A DNA stretch of 59,493 bases from an uncultured Saprospiraceae bacterium. Its GTDB lineage: Bacteria; Bacteroidota; Bacteroidia; Chitinophagales; Saprospiraceae. A program made the position numbers and the translations under genes. The stretch is taken from positions 1 to 59,493 of the forward strand of contig CALFWZ010000003.1 of the NCBI GenBank assembly GCA_937928405.1, read 5' to 3'. Numbering within the stretch: the first letter of the stretch is position 1; every line of letters starts with the position of its first letter. Below, piece after piece: positions 1-7,936 of this stretch. Below the pieces are notes generated by a model that was given only the letters and a program-made list of their open reading frames with translations, ran no database searches and had not been told where the DNA came from.

Positions 1-430
1 CGTCAAAACATCTCTGCATCTCTGCGCGAAAAAAACCGTCAAAACATCTCAGCGTTCTCTGCGCTTCTGCGCAAAAAACGAAACTAAAAAGAAATCCCCG
101 TCAAAATATCTCAGCATCTCTGCGCGAAAAAAACCGTCAAAACATCTCAGCGTTCTCTGCGCCTCTGTGCGAAAAACGAAACTAAAAAGAAATCCCCGTC
201 AAAATATCTTTGCGTCTCTGCGCGAAAAAAACCGTCAAAACATCTCAGCGTTCTCTCCGCCTCTGGGCGAAAAACGAAACTAAAAAGAAATCCCTGTCAA
301 AATATCTCTGCATCTCTGCGCGAAAAAAACCGTCAAAACATCTCAGCGTTCTCTGCGCCTCTGCGCGAAAAACGAAACTAAAAAGAAATCCCTGTCAAAA
401 TATCTCTGCATCTCTGCGCGAAAAAAAAAC
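1..430. repeat. Tandem array of a 98-bp composite repeat
   Basis: Units begin with (c/t)gtcaaaa at 1, 99, 197, 295 and 393, an exact 98-bp period. Each unit has a 36-nt part and a 62-nt part, and both carry a 'tctctgcgcgaaaaa'-like segment. About 4.4 units are visible and the array probably continues left of the window. Copies differ by a few substitutions but keep their length. No unique spacers lie between copies, so this is not CRISPR. An open reading frame crosses it at 210-515, but its translation is only the repeat and is not credited. Confidence 0.93.
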
Positions 431-454
431 AAAACGAACCAAGGACATTACCAA

Positions 455-1690
455 TTATTCATTAACCTCCGCCATCGCTCGCCCCGCCAACCAACCACCC
501 GTCCATGCGGCCTGAAAATTAAATCCACCCGTCACGGCATCGATATTGAGCACCTCTCCAGCAAAAAATAGATTAGGTAAATTTTTACTTTTAAATGTCT
601 TAAAATCTACTTCATTTAAGAAAACACCTCCGGCCGTCACAAACTCGTCCTTAAAAGTACTTTTTCCTTTGACCTCATAAGTACCTTGTGTCAACTCTGT
701 GACAAGTTTATTAAACTGTTTTTTGGACAAGTCGGCCCATTTGCGATCCTCTTCAATTCCTGCTGCTGTCGTTAGTCGCTGCCATAGTCGTCGAGGAATT
801 TCAAATTGTGGATATTTTACTACGAGCCGCAATCGATTTTCTTCCTTGATTTTTCGGAGTGCTTGTTCTGCTGTACTATAATTGAGTTCACCGAGCCAGT
901 TGACCTGCAAACTAAAATTATATTGTTTTTCATTTAATAACCGTGCACCCCATGCGGATAATTTGAGCACCCCTGGACCACTGAGTCCCCAATGCGTAAT
1001 CAATAGAGGACCATTCGCTACTAGTTTAGTACCTGGCACTTTTACCAGTGCATTCGGAACCGATAATCCTGCGAGTTCCTTTATTCTTTCATCTTTAATG
1101 TTAAAGGTGAAAAGAGACGGGACTGGAGAGATAGTTTGATGACCAATCTCTTTTAATAAAGTCCAGATTTTTGGATTACTGCCAGTCGCAAGCATCAGTT
1201 TATCCGCACGGTAATCCTTAGCCGGTGTTGTGATAATCCATTGTTCAGAATCGTCGTTGGCGAGCGAAATTTTAGTGACTCGCGTACTTTTTAAAACCCG
1301 TACCCCTGCTTTCTGTGCAGCACCCAGTAAGCAATCAATCACCGTTTGAGAACGATCCGTTACAGGAAACATTCTACCGTCCGGTTCGACCTTAGTCTTA
1401 ACACCTCGACTTTCAAACCAGTCTACCGTATCCTGACATTGAAATTGATGAAAAGGACCCAACAGCGGCTTTTCTCCACGTGGATAAAATTTAGTGAGCG
1501 GTTTGGGTTGAAAACAAGCATGGGTCAAATTACAACGACCTCCACCAGATATTCTTACTTTTTCCAAAACAGACTTTCCGCGCTCTAAGATGGTTACAGA
1601 CAGATTTGGATTGGCTTCAGCACAAGTAATCGCTGCAAAAAAACCAGCAGCCCCTCCACCCACAATATAAACTTGCTTTTTCTCTGACAC
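455..1690 (-). CDS. NAD(P)/FAD-dependent oxidoreductase, HI0933/BaiN-like family
   Basis: 411 aa, a usual length for HI0933-type flavoproteins. The N-terminus has the dinucleotide-binding motif VGGGAAGFFAA (about residues 10-20), followed by the family hallmark SGGGRCNLTH near residue 50. The C-terminus has the second FAD-contact signature, FFAGEVLNIDAVTGGFNFQ. No signal peptide is present, so it should be cytoplasmic. The physiological substrate is unknown for most members; BaiN is linked to bile-acid reduction, but that should not be transferred here. It lies alone between two repeat arrays with its stop codon 25 bp from the left array. The ATG at 1690 places the Rossmann strand right at the N-terminus, which supports this start. 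Confidence 0.9.
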   Translation of the reverse strand: MSEKKQVYIVGGGAAGFFAAITCAEANPNLSVTILERGKSVLEKVRISGGGRCNLTHACFQPKPLTKFYPRGEKPLLGPFHQFQCQDTVDWFESRGVKTKVEPDGRMFPVTDRSQTVIDCLLGAAQKAGVRVLKSTRVTKISLANDDSEQWIITTPAKDYRADKLMLATGSNPKIWTLLKEIGHQTISPVPSLFTFNIKDERIKELAGLSVPNALVKVPGTKLVANGPLLITHWGLSGPGVLKLSAWGARLLNEKQYNFSLQVNWLGELNYSTAEQALRKIKEENRLRLVVKYPQFEIPRRLWQRLTTAAGIEEDRKWADLSKKQFNKLVTELTQGTYEVKGKSTFKDEFVTAGGVFLNEVDFKTFKSKNLPNLFFAGEVLNIDAVTGGFNFQAAWTGGWLAGRAMAEVNE

Positions 1691-1775
1691 AGATATAGTT
1701 GATTTACAATACGGTTACCTACAAGAAATTTTAACAGAAATCAAAAATAAGTTTATTTTAGATGATAGTAAAATA

Positions 1776-2118
1776 TTAATCAAGACCTTCTGCGCCCTCT
1801 GCGCCCTCTGCGTCTCCAGTCCGGGACAAGTTCTGCGCAAAAAAACACAAGCTAAAAGATATACAAGTCAAAACACCTTCCGAAACAAGTTCGGAACAGG
1901 TACTGCGTTTTCTGCGTCTCTGCGCGAAAAGAAACACGCGAAAAGAAACTTCCGTCAAAACATCTCAGCGTTCTCCGCGTCTCTGCGCGAAAAAAACATG
2001 CGAAAGGAAACTTCCGTCAAAACATCTCTTCGTTCTCTGCGTCTCTGCGCGAAAAAAAACAAACTAAAAGCCCCCTCCCTCAAAACACCTCCCGAATCGA
2101 GTTTGGAACAGGTCTACA
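1776..2118. repeat. Second, degenerate array of the same repeat family
   Basis: This occupies most of the 590-bp gap upstream of the next gene. The 62-nt sub-unit of the left array recurs in tandem at 1953 and 2015 (period 62), with the same 'cgtcaaaacatctc' start and 'ctctgcgcgaaaa' end. The left half (1776-1950) is more divergent and carries 'gttcggaacaggt'-like and 'gtccgggacaagttc' segments absent from the first array; a related segment returns at 2090-2118. The remaining gap sequence (2119-2249) is AT-rich with no visible gene. Confidence 0.88.
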
Positions 2119-2249
2119 AGAAATATCTTTTTATAATAACCTCACAAAATTAAGAATTTAGAAACATCACCAAACCTTAGGAGTATCAATAATAGAAACC
2201 AATGAAATTCGTTTAAAAGGCAACTACCCCAAAGCTTCCGTCTTTTTCT

Positions 2250-2257
2250 TAAATTTG
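2250..2257 (+). promoter_or_regulatory. Candidate Bacteroidota -7 box
   Basis: The sequence taaatttg matches the TAnnTTTG -7 consensus of Bacteroidota housekeeping promoters and lies 23 bp before the ATG at 2281. No convincing -33 TTTG box was found at the expected spacing, so this is only a candidate. Confidence 0.4.
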
Positions 2258-2280
2258 TACCAATCAATATTTAAATCATC

Positions 2281-3702
2281 ATGGCTTTACAGGCACTCGA
2301 AACAGAGCAAAAAGCGCTCGAAATTAACCTAGACGATAATATCTATGGAACCTTTGCCGAAATCGGCGCCGGACAAGAGGTAGCACGCTACTTTTTTCAG
2401 GTCGGTGCAGCAGCGGGAACCATCGCTAAAACGATCTCCGCTTACGACAAAGTTTATTCGGACAAAATCTATGGATTAGAAGCTAGTGGACGCTACGTTT
2501 GTGAGTCTCGACTGTATAAAATGTTGGATCACGAATATGATCTGATGATCGAAAGACTAGAAAATCAGCGACCTAATGCTAATTTTTTCGTCTTTGCAGA
2601 TACCATTGCGGCGATCAATTATACCAAAACTATTAAAGGCGATGGTTGGTTAGGATTGCGGTTTCAGCTTTCGCCAAATGGCCTGCCAAATGATATCGTA
2701 CTCCACGTAAAAATGTTGGATAATGACAATCATCTTCAGCAACAAGCCATCGGTGTACTCGGTGTTAATCTAATTTACGGTTGTTATAAATATCACGAAA
2801 ATCCTGAAATGCTTATTCAATCTTTGATGGATGGATTGCATGGTCGGGTAGCCATTGATATGTTACGTCTGTCAGGACCCAATTTTGAAGAGGTGGATAA
2901 TCGTTGGCTTTGTCTGATGTTGGTCAAACATGGATTAAGTGATGTAGCAATGTTTGGTCCAGATGGTCGTTCGGTACACGGTTCTGAATTTTTATATCGT
3001 AAAAACGTATTGGTAGTGCGTGGTAGTTTTCGACCTCCAACCTTGGTAAATGTAGATATGATTCGTTCTAGTCGAGATCAGTTTTTTCAAGAACCAGAAG
3101 TAGATCCAGATAAAGCATTTGTCCTAACGGAAATTACGATGGATAATTTAAAATCTGATGGTGAATTAGAGGAAAAAGATTTTATGGATCGTGCTGATTT
3201 GCTTTGTACGCTTAATCAAACGGTGGTGATATCTAACTGCGAAGAACACCATAAACTAGTTCGCTACCTGGCCGACTTTAAGCCCGCTAATTTGGGGTTA
3301 GTACTTGGTGTACGAGAATTGTTGGAAATGATCAGTACCAAATATTTTGAAAATCGAGATGGAAGATTACTAGCTAGTTTCGGAGAGCTTTTTACCCGAA
3401 AAGTAAAAATGTACATTTATCCAACTATGCAAGAGGGGAGTGAAGAATTGATGAATGCAAAAAATTTACCGGTTCCAGAAGGGATCAAATTTTTGTATAA
3501 ACATTTACTGGATTCTAAACACATCGTGGACATTGATGGATTCCAACAAGAGCACCTTCACATTTTTTCTAGAGAGGTATTGAGAATGTTGAAAGACGAT
3601 GAAGAAGGTTGGGAACAGATGGTTCCACCACGTGTGGCAAAAATGATCAAAGACAAATGCTTGTTCGGATTTCCTTATAAACAAAAAGAATTTGAATACT
3701 AA
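2281..3702 (+). CDS. Conserved protein of unknown function
   Basis: 473 aa, with no signal peptide or membrane segment, so cytoplasmic. It opens with the conserved stretch IYGTFAEIGAGQEVARYFF (about residues 21-39), followed by GAAAGTIAKTISAYD, and ends with MVPPRVAKMIKDKCLFGF. From memory, near-identical blocks occur in proteins of Bacteroidota, Cyanobacteria and some Proteobacteria, so the family is old and widespread. Names attached to it in databases (TonB receptor, nucleotide adenylyltransferase) look like propagated errors: there is no barrel, plug or HxGH motif here. An M15 peptidase gene overlaps its 3' end by 11 bp, which suggests co-transcription. The function is not known to me. 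Confidence 0.88.
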   Translation: MALQALETEQKALEINLDDNIYGTFAEIGAGQEVARYFFQVGAAAGTIAKTISAYDKVYSDKIYGLEASGRYVCESRLYKMLDHEYDLMIERLENQRPNANFFVFADTIAAINYTKTIKGDGWLGLRFQLSPNGLPNDIVLHVKMLDNDNHLQQQAIGVLGVNLIYGCYKYHENPEMLIQSLMDGLHGRVAIDMLRLSGPNFEEVDNRWLCLMLVKHGLSDVAMFGPDGRSVHGSEFLYRKNVLVVRGSFRPPTLVNVDMIRSSRDQFFQEPEVDPDKAFVLTEITMDNLKSDGELEEKDFMDRADLLCTLNQTVVISNCEEHHKLVRYLADFKPANLGLVLGVRELLEMISTKYFENRDGRLLASFGELFTRKVKMYIYPTMQEGSEELMNAKNLPVPEGIKFLYKHLLDSKHIVDIDGFQQEHLHIFSREVLRMLKDDEEGWEQMVPPRVAKMIKDKCLFGFPYKQKEFEY

Positions 3703-4552
3703 AAATAAAATAGTGAACGTATTTTCATTACTCAGTGGTTTATGTTTTTGTTTTTTGATGGCGTGTAACACAACTTCAACACCAGCAGATGAAACAACTT
3801 CCGCTCCTCTGGTAAAACAAACTTCGATTACCGATAATCAAACCGCGAAGATGGCAACTCCTCCAGCAATTAAAATGGATTCTTTGATTGAAACCACACA
3901 CCTGATGGGAAAATTTGATCCGCTAAAGGATAGTGATTTTATCGAAATTGACATCCAGTATGCCGATCGTCCTGGCCAGCTTTTGCATAAAGAAACCTAC
4001 GCTGCTTTTATTCGAATGTATGAAGCAGCAGAAAAAGCAGGAATAAAATTAATTATCAAATCGGCGACCCGAAATTTCTCCGCTCAAAAGGCTATCTGGG
4101 AAGGAAAGTGGAATGGCCAACGTTTATTAGAAGGAAATATCAACGCCGCAAAAAAAATCCCCGACCCAGTACAACGCGCCCTTAAAATTTTGGAATACAG
4201 TTCTATGCCGGGCACATCTCGTCACCATTGGGGAACAGATATCGATTTTAACGCTTTTGTTAATTCTTATTTTGAAAAAGGACAAGGAAAAAAAGAATAC
4301 GAATGGCTAGTCGCCAATGCTGCTACTTTCGGTTTTTGTCAGCCTTATACGCACAAAGGAACGGCACGCCCTGATGGATACAACGAAGAGAAATGGCACT
4401 GGTCTTATTTGCCACTCGCTAAGCGTCTATCGGACCAATACAAAATTCGCCTAACCAATGCGGATATCTCCGGCTTCGATGGCGCTGAAACAGCTACCCA
4501 AATTGATATCATAAAAAAATACGTCTTCGGAATTAACCATCAATGCCTTTAA
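3692..4552 (+). CDS. M15-family (VanY-type) D,D-carboxypeptidase lipoprotein
   Basis: A predicted zinc peptidase that trims D-Ala-D-Ala or related peptidoglycan stems. A lipoprotein signal with lipobox LMAC lies near residue 24, followed by a Thr/Ser-rich linker. The catalytic domain shows SATRNFSAQ, then the metal-binding HHWGTDIDF (HxxGxxxD) and the C-terminal WHWSY histidine motif. The frame opens with TTG at 3692, overlapping the previous gene by 11 bp. A GTG at 3713 is an equally plausible start and still leaves a good signal peptide. No ATG precedes the signal peptide. About 286 aa, normal for secreted M15B enzymes. Confidence 0.87.
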   Translation: MNTKNKIVNVFSLLSGLCFCFLMACNTTSTPADETTSAPLVKQTSITDNQTAKMATPPAIKMDSLIETTHLMGKFDPLKDSDFIEIDIQYADRPGQLLHKETYAAFIRMYEAAEKAGIKLIIKSATRNFSAQKAIWEGKWNGQRLLEGNINAAKKIPDPVQRALKILEYSSMPGTSRHHWGTDIDFNAFVNSYFEKGQGKKEYEWLVANAATFGFCQPYTHKGTARPDGYNEEKWHWSYLPLAKRLSDQYKIRLTNADISGFDGAETATQIDIIKKYVFGINHQCL

Positions 4553-4559
4553 GATGTTA

Positions 4560-4683
4560 TAATGAACACGCTGTGTCTCACAAATCAAGCTCGAAGTACT
4601 GTCCTATGCAAAAAAAACACGTTAAAAGACATACACGAGAGTAGGGCATAATTAATTATATTCAACAATTCAACAATTCAACC
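4560..4683. repeat. Repeat relic followed by an 8-bp microsatellite
   Basis: 4565-4640 resembles the degenerate part of the array near 1.8 kb (a 'ctcgaagtactgtcc' segment and 'gcaaaaaaaacacgttaaaagacatacac'-like text), so it is probably a decayed copy. It is followed at 4661-4683 by nearly three copies of the octamer ttcaacaa, ending exactly at the ATG of the next gene. Confidence 0.6.
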
Positions 4684-5235
4684 ATGGCTCTAACAGAATC
4701 CACGATGCTCCCGCTCGGTACCGAGGCACCAAATTTTCACATCAAAGACACGGTCAGTGGCAACTATTATAGTCTCGACGACCTGAAATCTGATAAAGCA
4801 ACGGTGATCATGTTCATTTGTAATCACTGTCCTTTCGTCATTCACGTTAATCCAGAATTGGTACGGATCGCTAACGAATATCGGAGCAAGGGCGTTGCAT
4901 TTATTGCGATTAGTTCTAATGATGTAGAAACACACCCAGAGGACAGTCCAGATAAGATGAGTCTGGTAGCGAAAGTATTGCGTTTCCCATTTCCCTATTT
5001 ATACGATAAATACCAAGAAGTAGCCAAAAACTATGATGCGGCGTGCACACCTGATTTTTATGTTTTTGATGGTGACCTAAAACTCGCTTATCGAGGTCGT
5101 TTGGATGATTCTCGTCCTGGCAACGGTACTCCATTGACAGGTACAGATCTGCGAGGAGCTATTGATGCGGTATTAAGTAATACAACGATTGAAAATCAAT
5201 ATCCAAGCATGGGCTGTAATATAAAATGGAAATAA
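4684..5235 (+). CDS. Thioredoxin-like redoxin (PRX_like1 type)
   Basis: 183 aa with an AhpC/TSA-like fold. PLGTEAPNF begins the domain, and the redox motif is CNHC (Cys46 and Cys49) in the context FICNHCPFVIHV, characteristic of a peroxiredoxin-like subgroup that keeps a thioredoxin CxxC. No signal peptide is visible, so the protein is probably cytosolic and acts as a thiol oxidoreductase or peroxidase; the substrate is unknown. The ATG sits directly after an octamer microsatellite, so changes in repeat number would alter the 5' untranslated region. It converges with a LytTR gene across a palindrome. Confidence 0.88.
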   Translation: MALTESTMLPLGTEAPNFHIKDTVSGNYYSLDDLKSDKATVIMFICNHCPFVIHVNPELVRIANEYRSKGVAFIAISSNDVETHPEDSPDKMSLVAKVLRFPFPYLYDKYQEVAKNYDAACTPDFYVFDGDLKLAYRGRLDDSRPGNGTPLTGTDLRGAIDAVLSNTTIENQYPSMGCNIKWK

Positions 5236-5246
5236 CGACGATTCAC

Positions 5247-5274
5247 GTAGAGGCGATTCATAAATCGTCTCTAC
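5247..5274. repeat. GTAGAGAC-class palindrome, copy 1
   Basis: Twelve-base arms gtagaggcgatt and aatcgtctctac (one mismatch) surround a 4-nt loop. It fills the gap between two convergent genes and reaches the stop codon of the LytTR gene. A second copy is at 32616-32643. It could serve as a terminator structure but lacks a T-tract, so a REP-like dispersed palindrome is the better description. Confidence 0.8.
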
Positions 5275-5657
5275 TACCCAAAATACTTCCCTAACGCGTT
5301 CATAAAATCTTTTTTTCGACTCACTGAAACGTCAATTTTTTGACCGTTTTCCATTTTTACATAACCACCTTTCCCACGCATATACTGCTGAATGCGGTTG
5401 ATATTAATGGTGTAGGAACGATGAATCCGTACAAACTTTAGCGGGTTTCCAATCATGGATTCCAGTGCACTAAGGGTTTTACATACCAGCATTTTGCGAC
5501 CATCGCTAAAGTAAAGATGCGTATAGTTGCCTTCTGCATGTAGACTGATAATCTCTTCTGTTTTTTCAAAATTTAGACCTCCCATAATGGGTAAAAGAAT
5601 CTTTTTGCGGATTTTATCCGAAGAAGAGAATGGTTGACGTTGTGAAGCATTATTCAT
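5274..5657 (-). CDS. LytTR DNA-binding domain protein
   Basis: 127 aa, essentially a single LytTR domain. Hallmarks are IISLHAEGNYTHLYF in the first half and FVRIHRSYTININRI in the second. No receiver domain is fused and no histidine kinase gene is adjacent, so it is a stand-alone regulator whose input is unknown. LytTR domains bind DNA as small beta-rich modules. About 30 residues precede the domain. It converges with the redoxin gene and is divergent from the 512-aa helical protein gene, with which it shares a 200-bp intergenic region that could hold its targets. Confidence 0.85.
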   Translation of the reverse strand: MNNASQRQPFSSSDKIRKKILLPIMGGLNFEKTEEIISLHAEGNYTHLYFSDGRKMLVCKTLSALESMIGNPLKFVRIHRSYTININRIQQYMRGKGGYVKMENGQKIDVSVSRKKDFMNALGKYFG

Positions 5658-5788
5658 AAGGGGCAGATTTAAAAAGTTAATAGAATTCGACTGATTGGGT
5701 ATATTTAATTAGGTAATTTTTTGTGAACTACTTATGTAACAAGTTTAAAGAGATTAGAGGGGTAAAACAAACCAAAAGTCGCTTATAA

Positions 5789-5849
5789 GTCAGGTTTCTG
5801 ATTTGAATTTATCAATCTAATTATTTATCTTTCCTGACTAATACCTGAC
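5789..5849. promoter_or_regulatory. Inverted GTCAGGT/ACCTGAC elements
   Basis: In the 200-bp divergent region between the LytTR gene and the next gene, gtcaggt (5789-5795) is matched by acctgac (5843-5849), with a further cctgac at 5833-5838. The arrangement looks like an operator but could be chance in AT-rich DNA. A proximal LytTR site is possible but untested. Confidence 0.3.
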
Positions 5850-5857
5850 AAAAAACT

Positions 5858-7396
5858 ATGTCAAAAACACCATCTGATAAATTATTTCGACTGATCCACT
5901 CTCTTTCTGGTTCAGAGCTTCGGTATGTTTCTATTTTTTTGAAACGGCAGGCAACCCATAAAGATCAAAAATATTTACTGCTCTTTCAGACGATTGCTGC
6001 GCAGACAATTCAGGACGAAATAGTTCTACAAAAAAAGGTATATGGTGACGAAAAAATTACAAGTAGAAAATATTCTCAACTGAAAGCATACCTTTATCAA
6101 GCTATTCTCAATGCTTTGCAACTCTACGACGAAGGTTCTTCTATCGTTTATAAAATAAATAATCTTTTACAGCAGGTACGAGTGTTATATAATCGTTCTC
6201 ATTATCGAGAATGTCTGGAGTTATTGGCGAAGGGAAAAAAAATAGGAGATGAATATGAATTATTTTTGGAATTGGTAGAGGTGCTAGACTGGCGTAAAAA
6301 AATTGCCTATGCTCAAGAAGATATCGCCTTTTTAGATGCTGAATTACAGAATATAGATAAGGAAGAACAAGGCCACGTAGCACAAATCAGAAACCTTTCT
6401 GTTTATCAACGGATGCTTTATGAGTTGATCATCAGTCGTCGAAAATACGCTGTCTTACGAAGTGCCGATCAACAGCAATGGCTGGCCGAAATATTGGCAC
6501 ATCCGCTACTCGAATCACCGGAGAAAGCTCTGTCCATTCGAGCAAAAATTCTCTATTTTAGAATTCGAAGCAATGCCGCTTATTCGATGCTTAAATACGA
6601 TGAGTTTTATGCTTATAGTCAGTCCCAGATAAATCTAATGGAAGCATATCCATTGCTTTTGCGTGAAGACAAATCTGCTTATATCTACGGGATGACCAAT
6701 CTTATTCTAGCCTGTGGATTATTGAAAAAATATGACGAAGTAAAACATAATTTGTTGAAATTCAGGAAGTTAAAGGGGGTTTCGAAAGATGATGATTTCC
6801 GTATTTTTAAACATTATAATGCACTTACTTTCCGTTTATGTATTCAGACTGGGGACTTTGAAGAAGGGTGGAAAGCGTTTCAGGAGCATTTAAAAGATCT
6901 GCCAAAATATGAGGGACAATCATTAGAACGAGGCAGTTTCTATTTTCAATATTTCTATATTAGTTTTGGAAAAGGTAATTACGATGCAGCACTTAAATAC
7001 TTGAACCTCTGGTTAAATTTACCGCGGAGTATTGAGCGAGAAGATCTACAGAGTCTAGCCCGTATGCTCAATTTGATTATTCATTACGAAATGGGAAATA
7101 TTGTATTGTTGGAGTCGTTGATAAAAAATACCTATCGCTATCTGAGAAGAAAAAATCAAGTCTATGAGTTTGAGAAAACACTTCTACAGTTCTTTCAACA
7201 AATTATAAAAGGAACCGATCGTACTAGTTTGTCAAATGCTTGGAAAGGATTGAAAATAGCCATCGAAGAATTGGCCGAACAGCCTTCTGAAAAGATTCTA
7301 TTGGAATATTTTGATTTTACTTCCTGGATCGAAAGTAAAATCAATAAAATTCCTTTTGCAACCGTAGTCGCAAATCATTATCAGCGTGCTAAATGA
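5858..7396 (+). CDS. Helical-repeat (TPR-like) protein of unknown function
   Basis: 512 aa, no signal peptide, rich in Leu, Tyr, Glu and Lys, and predicted almost wholly alpha-helical. It starts with SDKLFRLIHSLSGSELRYVSIFL and continues as a chain of helix pairs (for example YDEVKHNLLKFRKL and NYDAALKYLNLWLNLP) that resemble degenerate TPRs. No catalytic motif was found. Proteins of this appearance are common and mostly unnamed in Saprospiria-like genomes. It overlaps the convergent lanthipeptide-like gene by 16 bp at the 3' end. Its role is most likely scaffolding or protein binding, by inference only. Confidence 0.75.
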   Translation: MSKTPSDKLFRLIHSLSGSELRYVSIFLKRQATHKDQKYLLLFQTIAAQTIQDEIVLQKKVYGDEKITSRKYSQLKAYLYQAILNALQLYDEGSSIVYKINNLLQQVRVLYNRSHYRECLELLAKGKKIGDEYELFLELVEVLDWRKKIAYAQEDIAFLDAELQNIDKEEQGHVAQIRNLSVYQRMLYELIISRRKYAVLRSADQQQWLAEILAHPLLESPEKALSIRAKILYFRIRSNAAYSMLKYDEFYAYSQSQINLMEAYPLLLREDKSAYIYGMTNLILACGLLKKYDEVKHNLLKFRKLKGVSKDDDFRIFKHYNALTFRLCIQTGDFEEGWKAFQEHLKDLPKYEGQSLERGSFYFQYFYISFGKGNYDAALKYLNLWLNLPRSIEREDLQSLARMLNLIIHYEMGNIVLLESLIKNTYRYLRRKNQVYEFEKTLLQFFQQIIKGTDRTSLSNAWKGLKIAIEELAEQPSEKILLEYFDFTSWIESKINKIPFATVVANHYQRAK

Positions 7397-7599
7397 TCTT
7401 CTTTTCCTAGTCTGGTATCTAGAATAATGCTAGAGACCGTTTCTTTTCCAGACTTTACTTCCGTCCACGAACCCTTACCATTGCGAACTCGACCGATAGT
7501 CATCGCGCCACCTTTAGCCGTTCGTTGCTGCTCTGTTGGTAAAATAGCTGTAAAGCTTTTGACTTTGATCGTACTGAGTTGTAGTTTTTTCTTTTTCAT
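7381..7599 (-). CDS. Orphan class I lanthipeptide-like (pinensin-type) leader peptide
   Basis: 72 aa. The N-terminus MKKKKLQLSTIKVKSF, a short acidic/Gln stretch and the double-glycine site TAKGG (Gly30-Gly31) match the leader layout of Bacteroidota class I lanthipeptides related to pinensin. The predicted core (residues 32-72) has eight Ser/Thr but no Cys, so it cannot form lanthionine rings. No LanB, LanC, peptidase-ABC transporter or other maturation gene lies in the window. It may be a precursor modified in trans, a dehydrated or merely exported peptide, or a leader-like decoy. The ATG at 7599 is preceded by an A/T-rich region. Confidence 0.62.
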   Translation of the reverse strand: MKKKKLQLSTIKVKSFTAILPTEQQRTAKGGAMTIGRVRNGKGSWTEVKSGKETVSSIILDTRLGKEDHLAR

Positions 7600-7936
7600 A
7601 ATCTAACTATTTTAAAAGGTACTGCAGAAAATTATTTACATTCTTAAGATAATACTTTTTTGGGAAAACATAAAACCAATAAATAGCAAAAGTCAGGATG
7701 CTAAATTTTACGGATTCCTAATAGAAATTCGTCTAATTGCCGCTTATATTACTTTATGAATAGACAGTAACCTAGGTAAATTGATATGATGAGTGATGGA
7801 TTTTAATTCTAACTACGGAAGGCCAGATCCTAATAGTCATAGCTTTTAAGGGGAGGACAAGAAGAAAAGATATGGGCAAAATTTTAAGTGATTTAGATTA
7901 CTATGTATTTTTTTCGAAAATAGACTAAATATAAAA
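7600..7936. other. Intergenic region without a recognised gene
   Basis: 337 bp between the lanthipeptide-like gene start and the recX stop. It is AT-rich. A minus-strand frame (7846-8079) enters it from recX but is a shadow. No clear terminator, RNA gene or repeat was recognised. It should contain the promoter for the leader-peptide gene. Confidence 0.5.

Noticed and set aside
1..430. Possible CRISPR array
   Set aside because: The whole 98-bp period is repeated; there are no unique spacers and no cas genes.
210..515. Open frame of 101 aa
   Set aside because: It only translates the tandem repeat and then runs into the 3' end of the flavoprotein gene.
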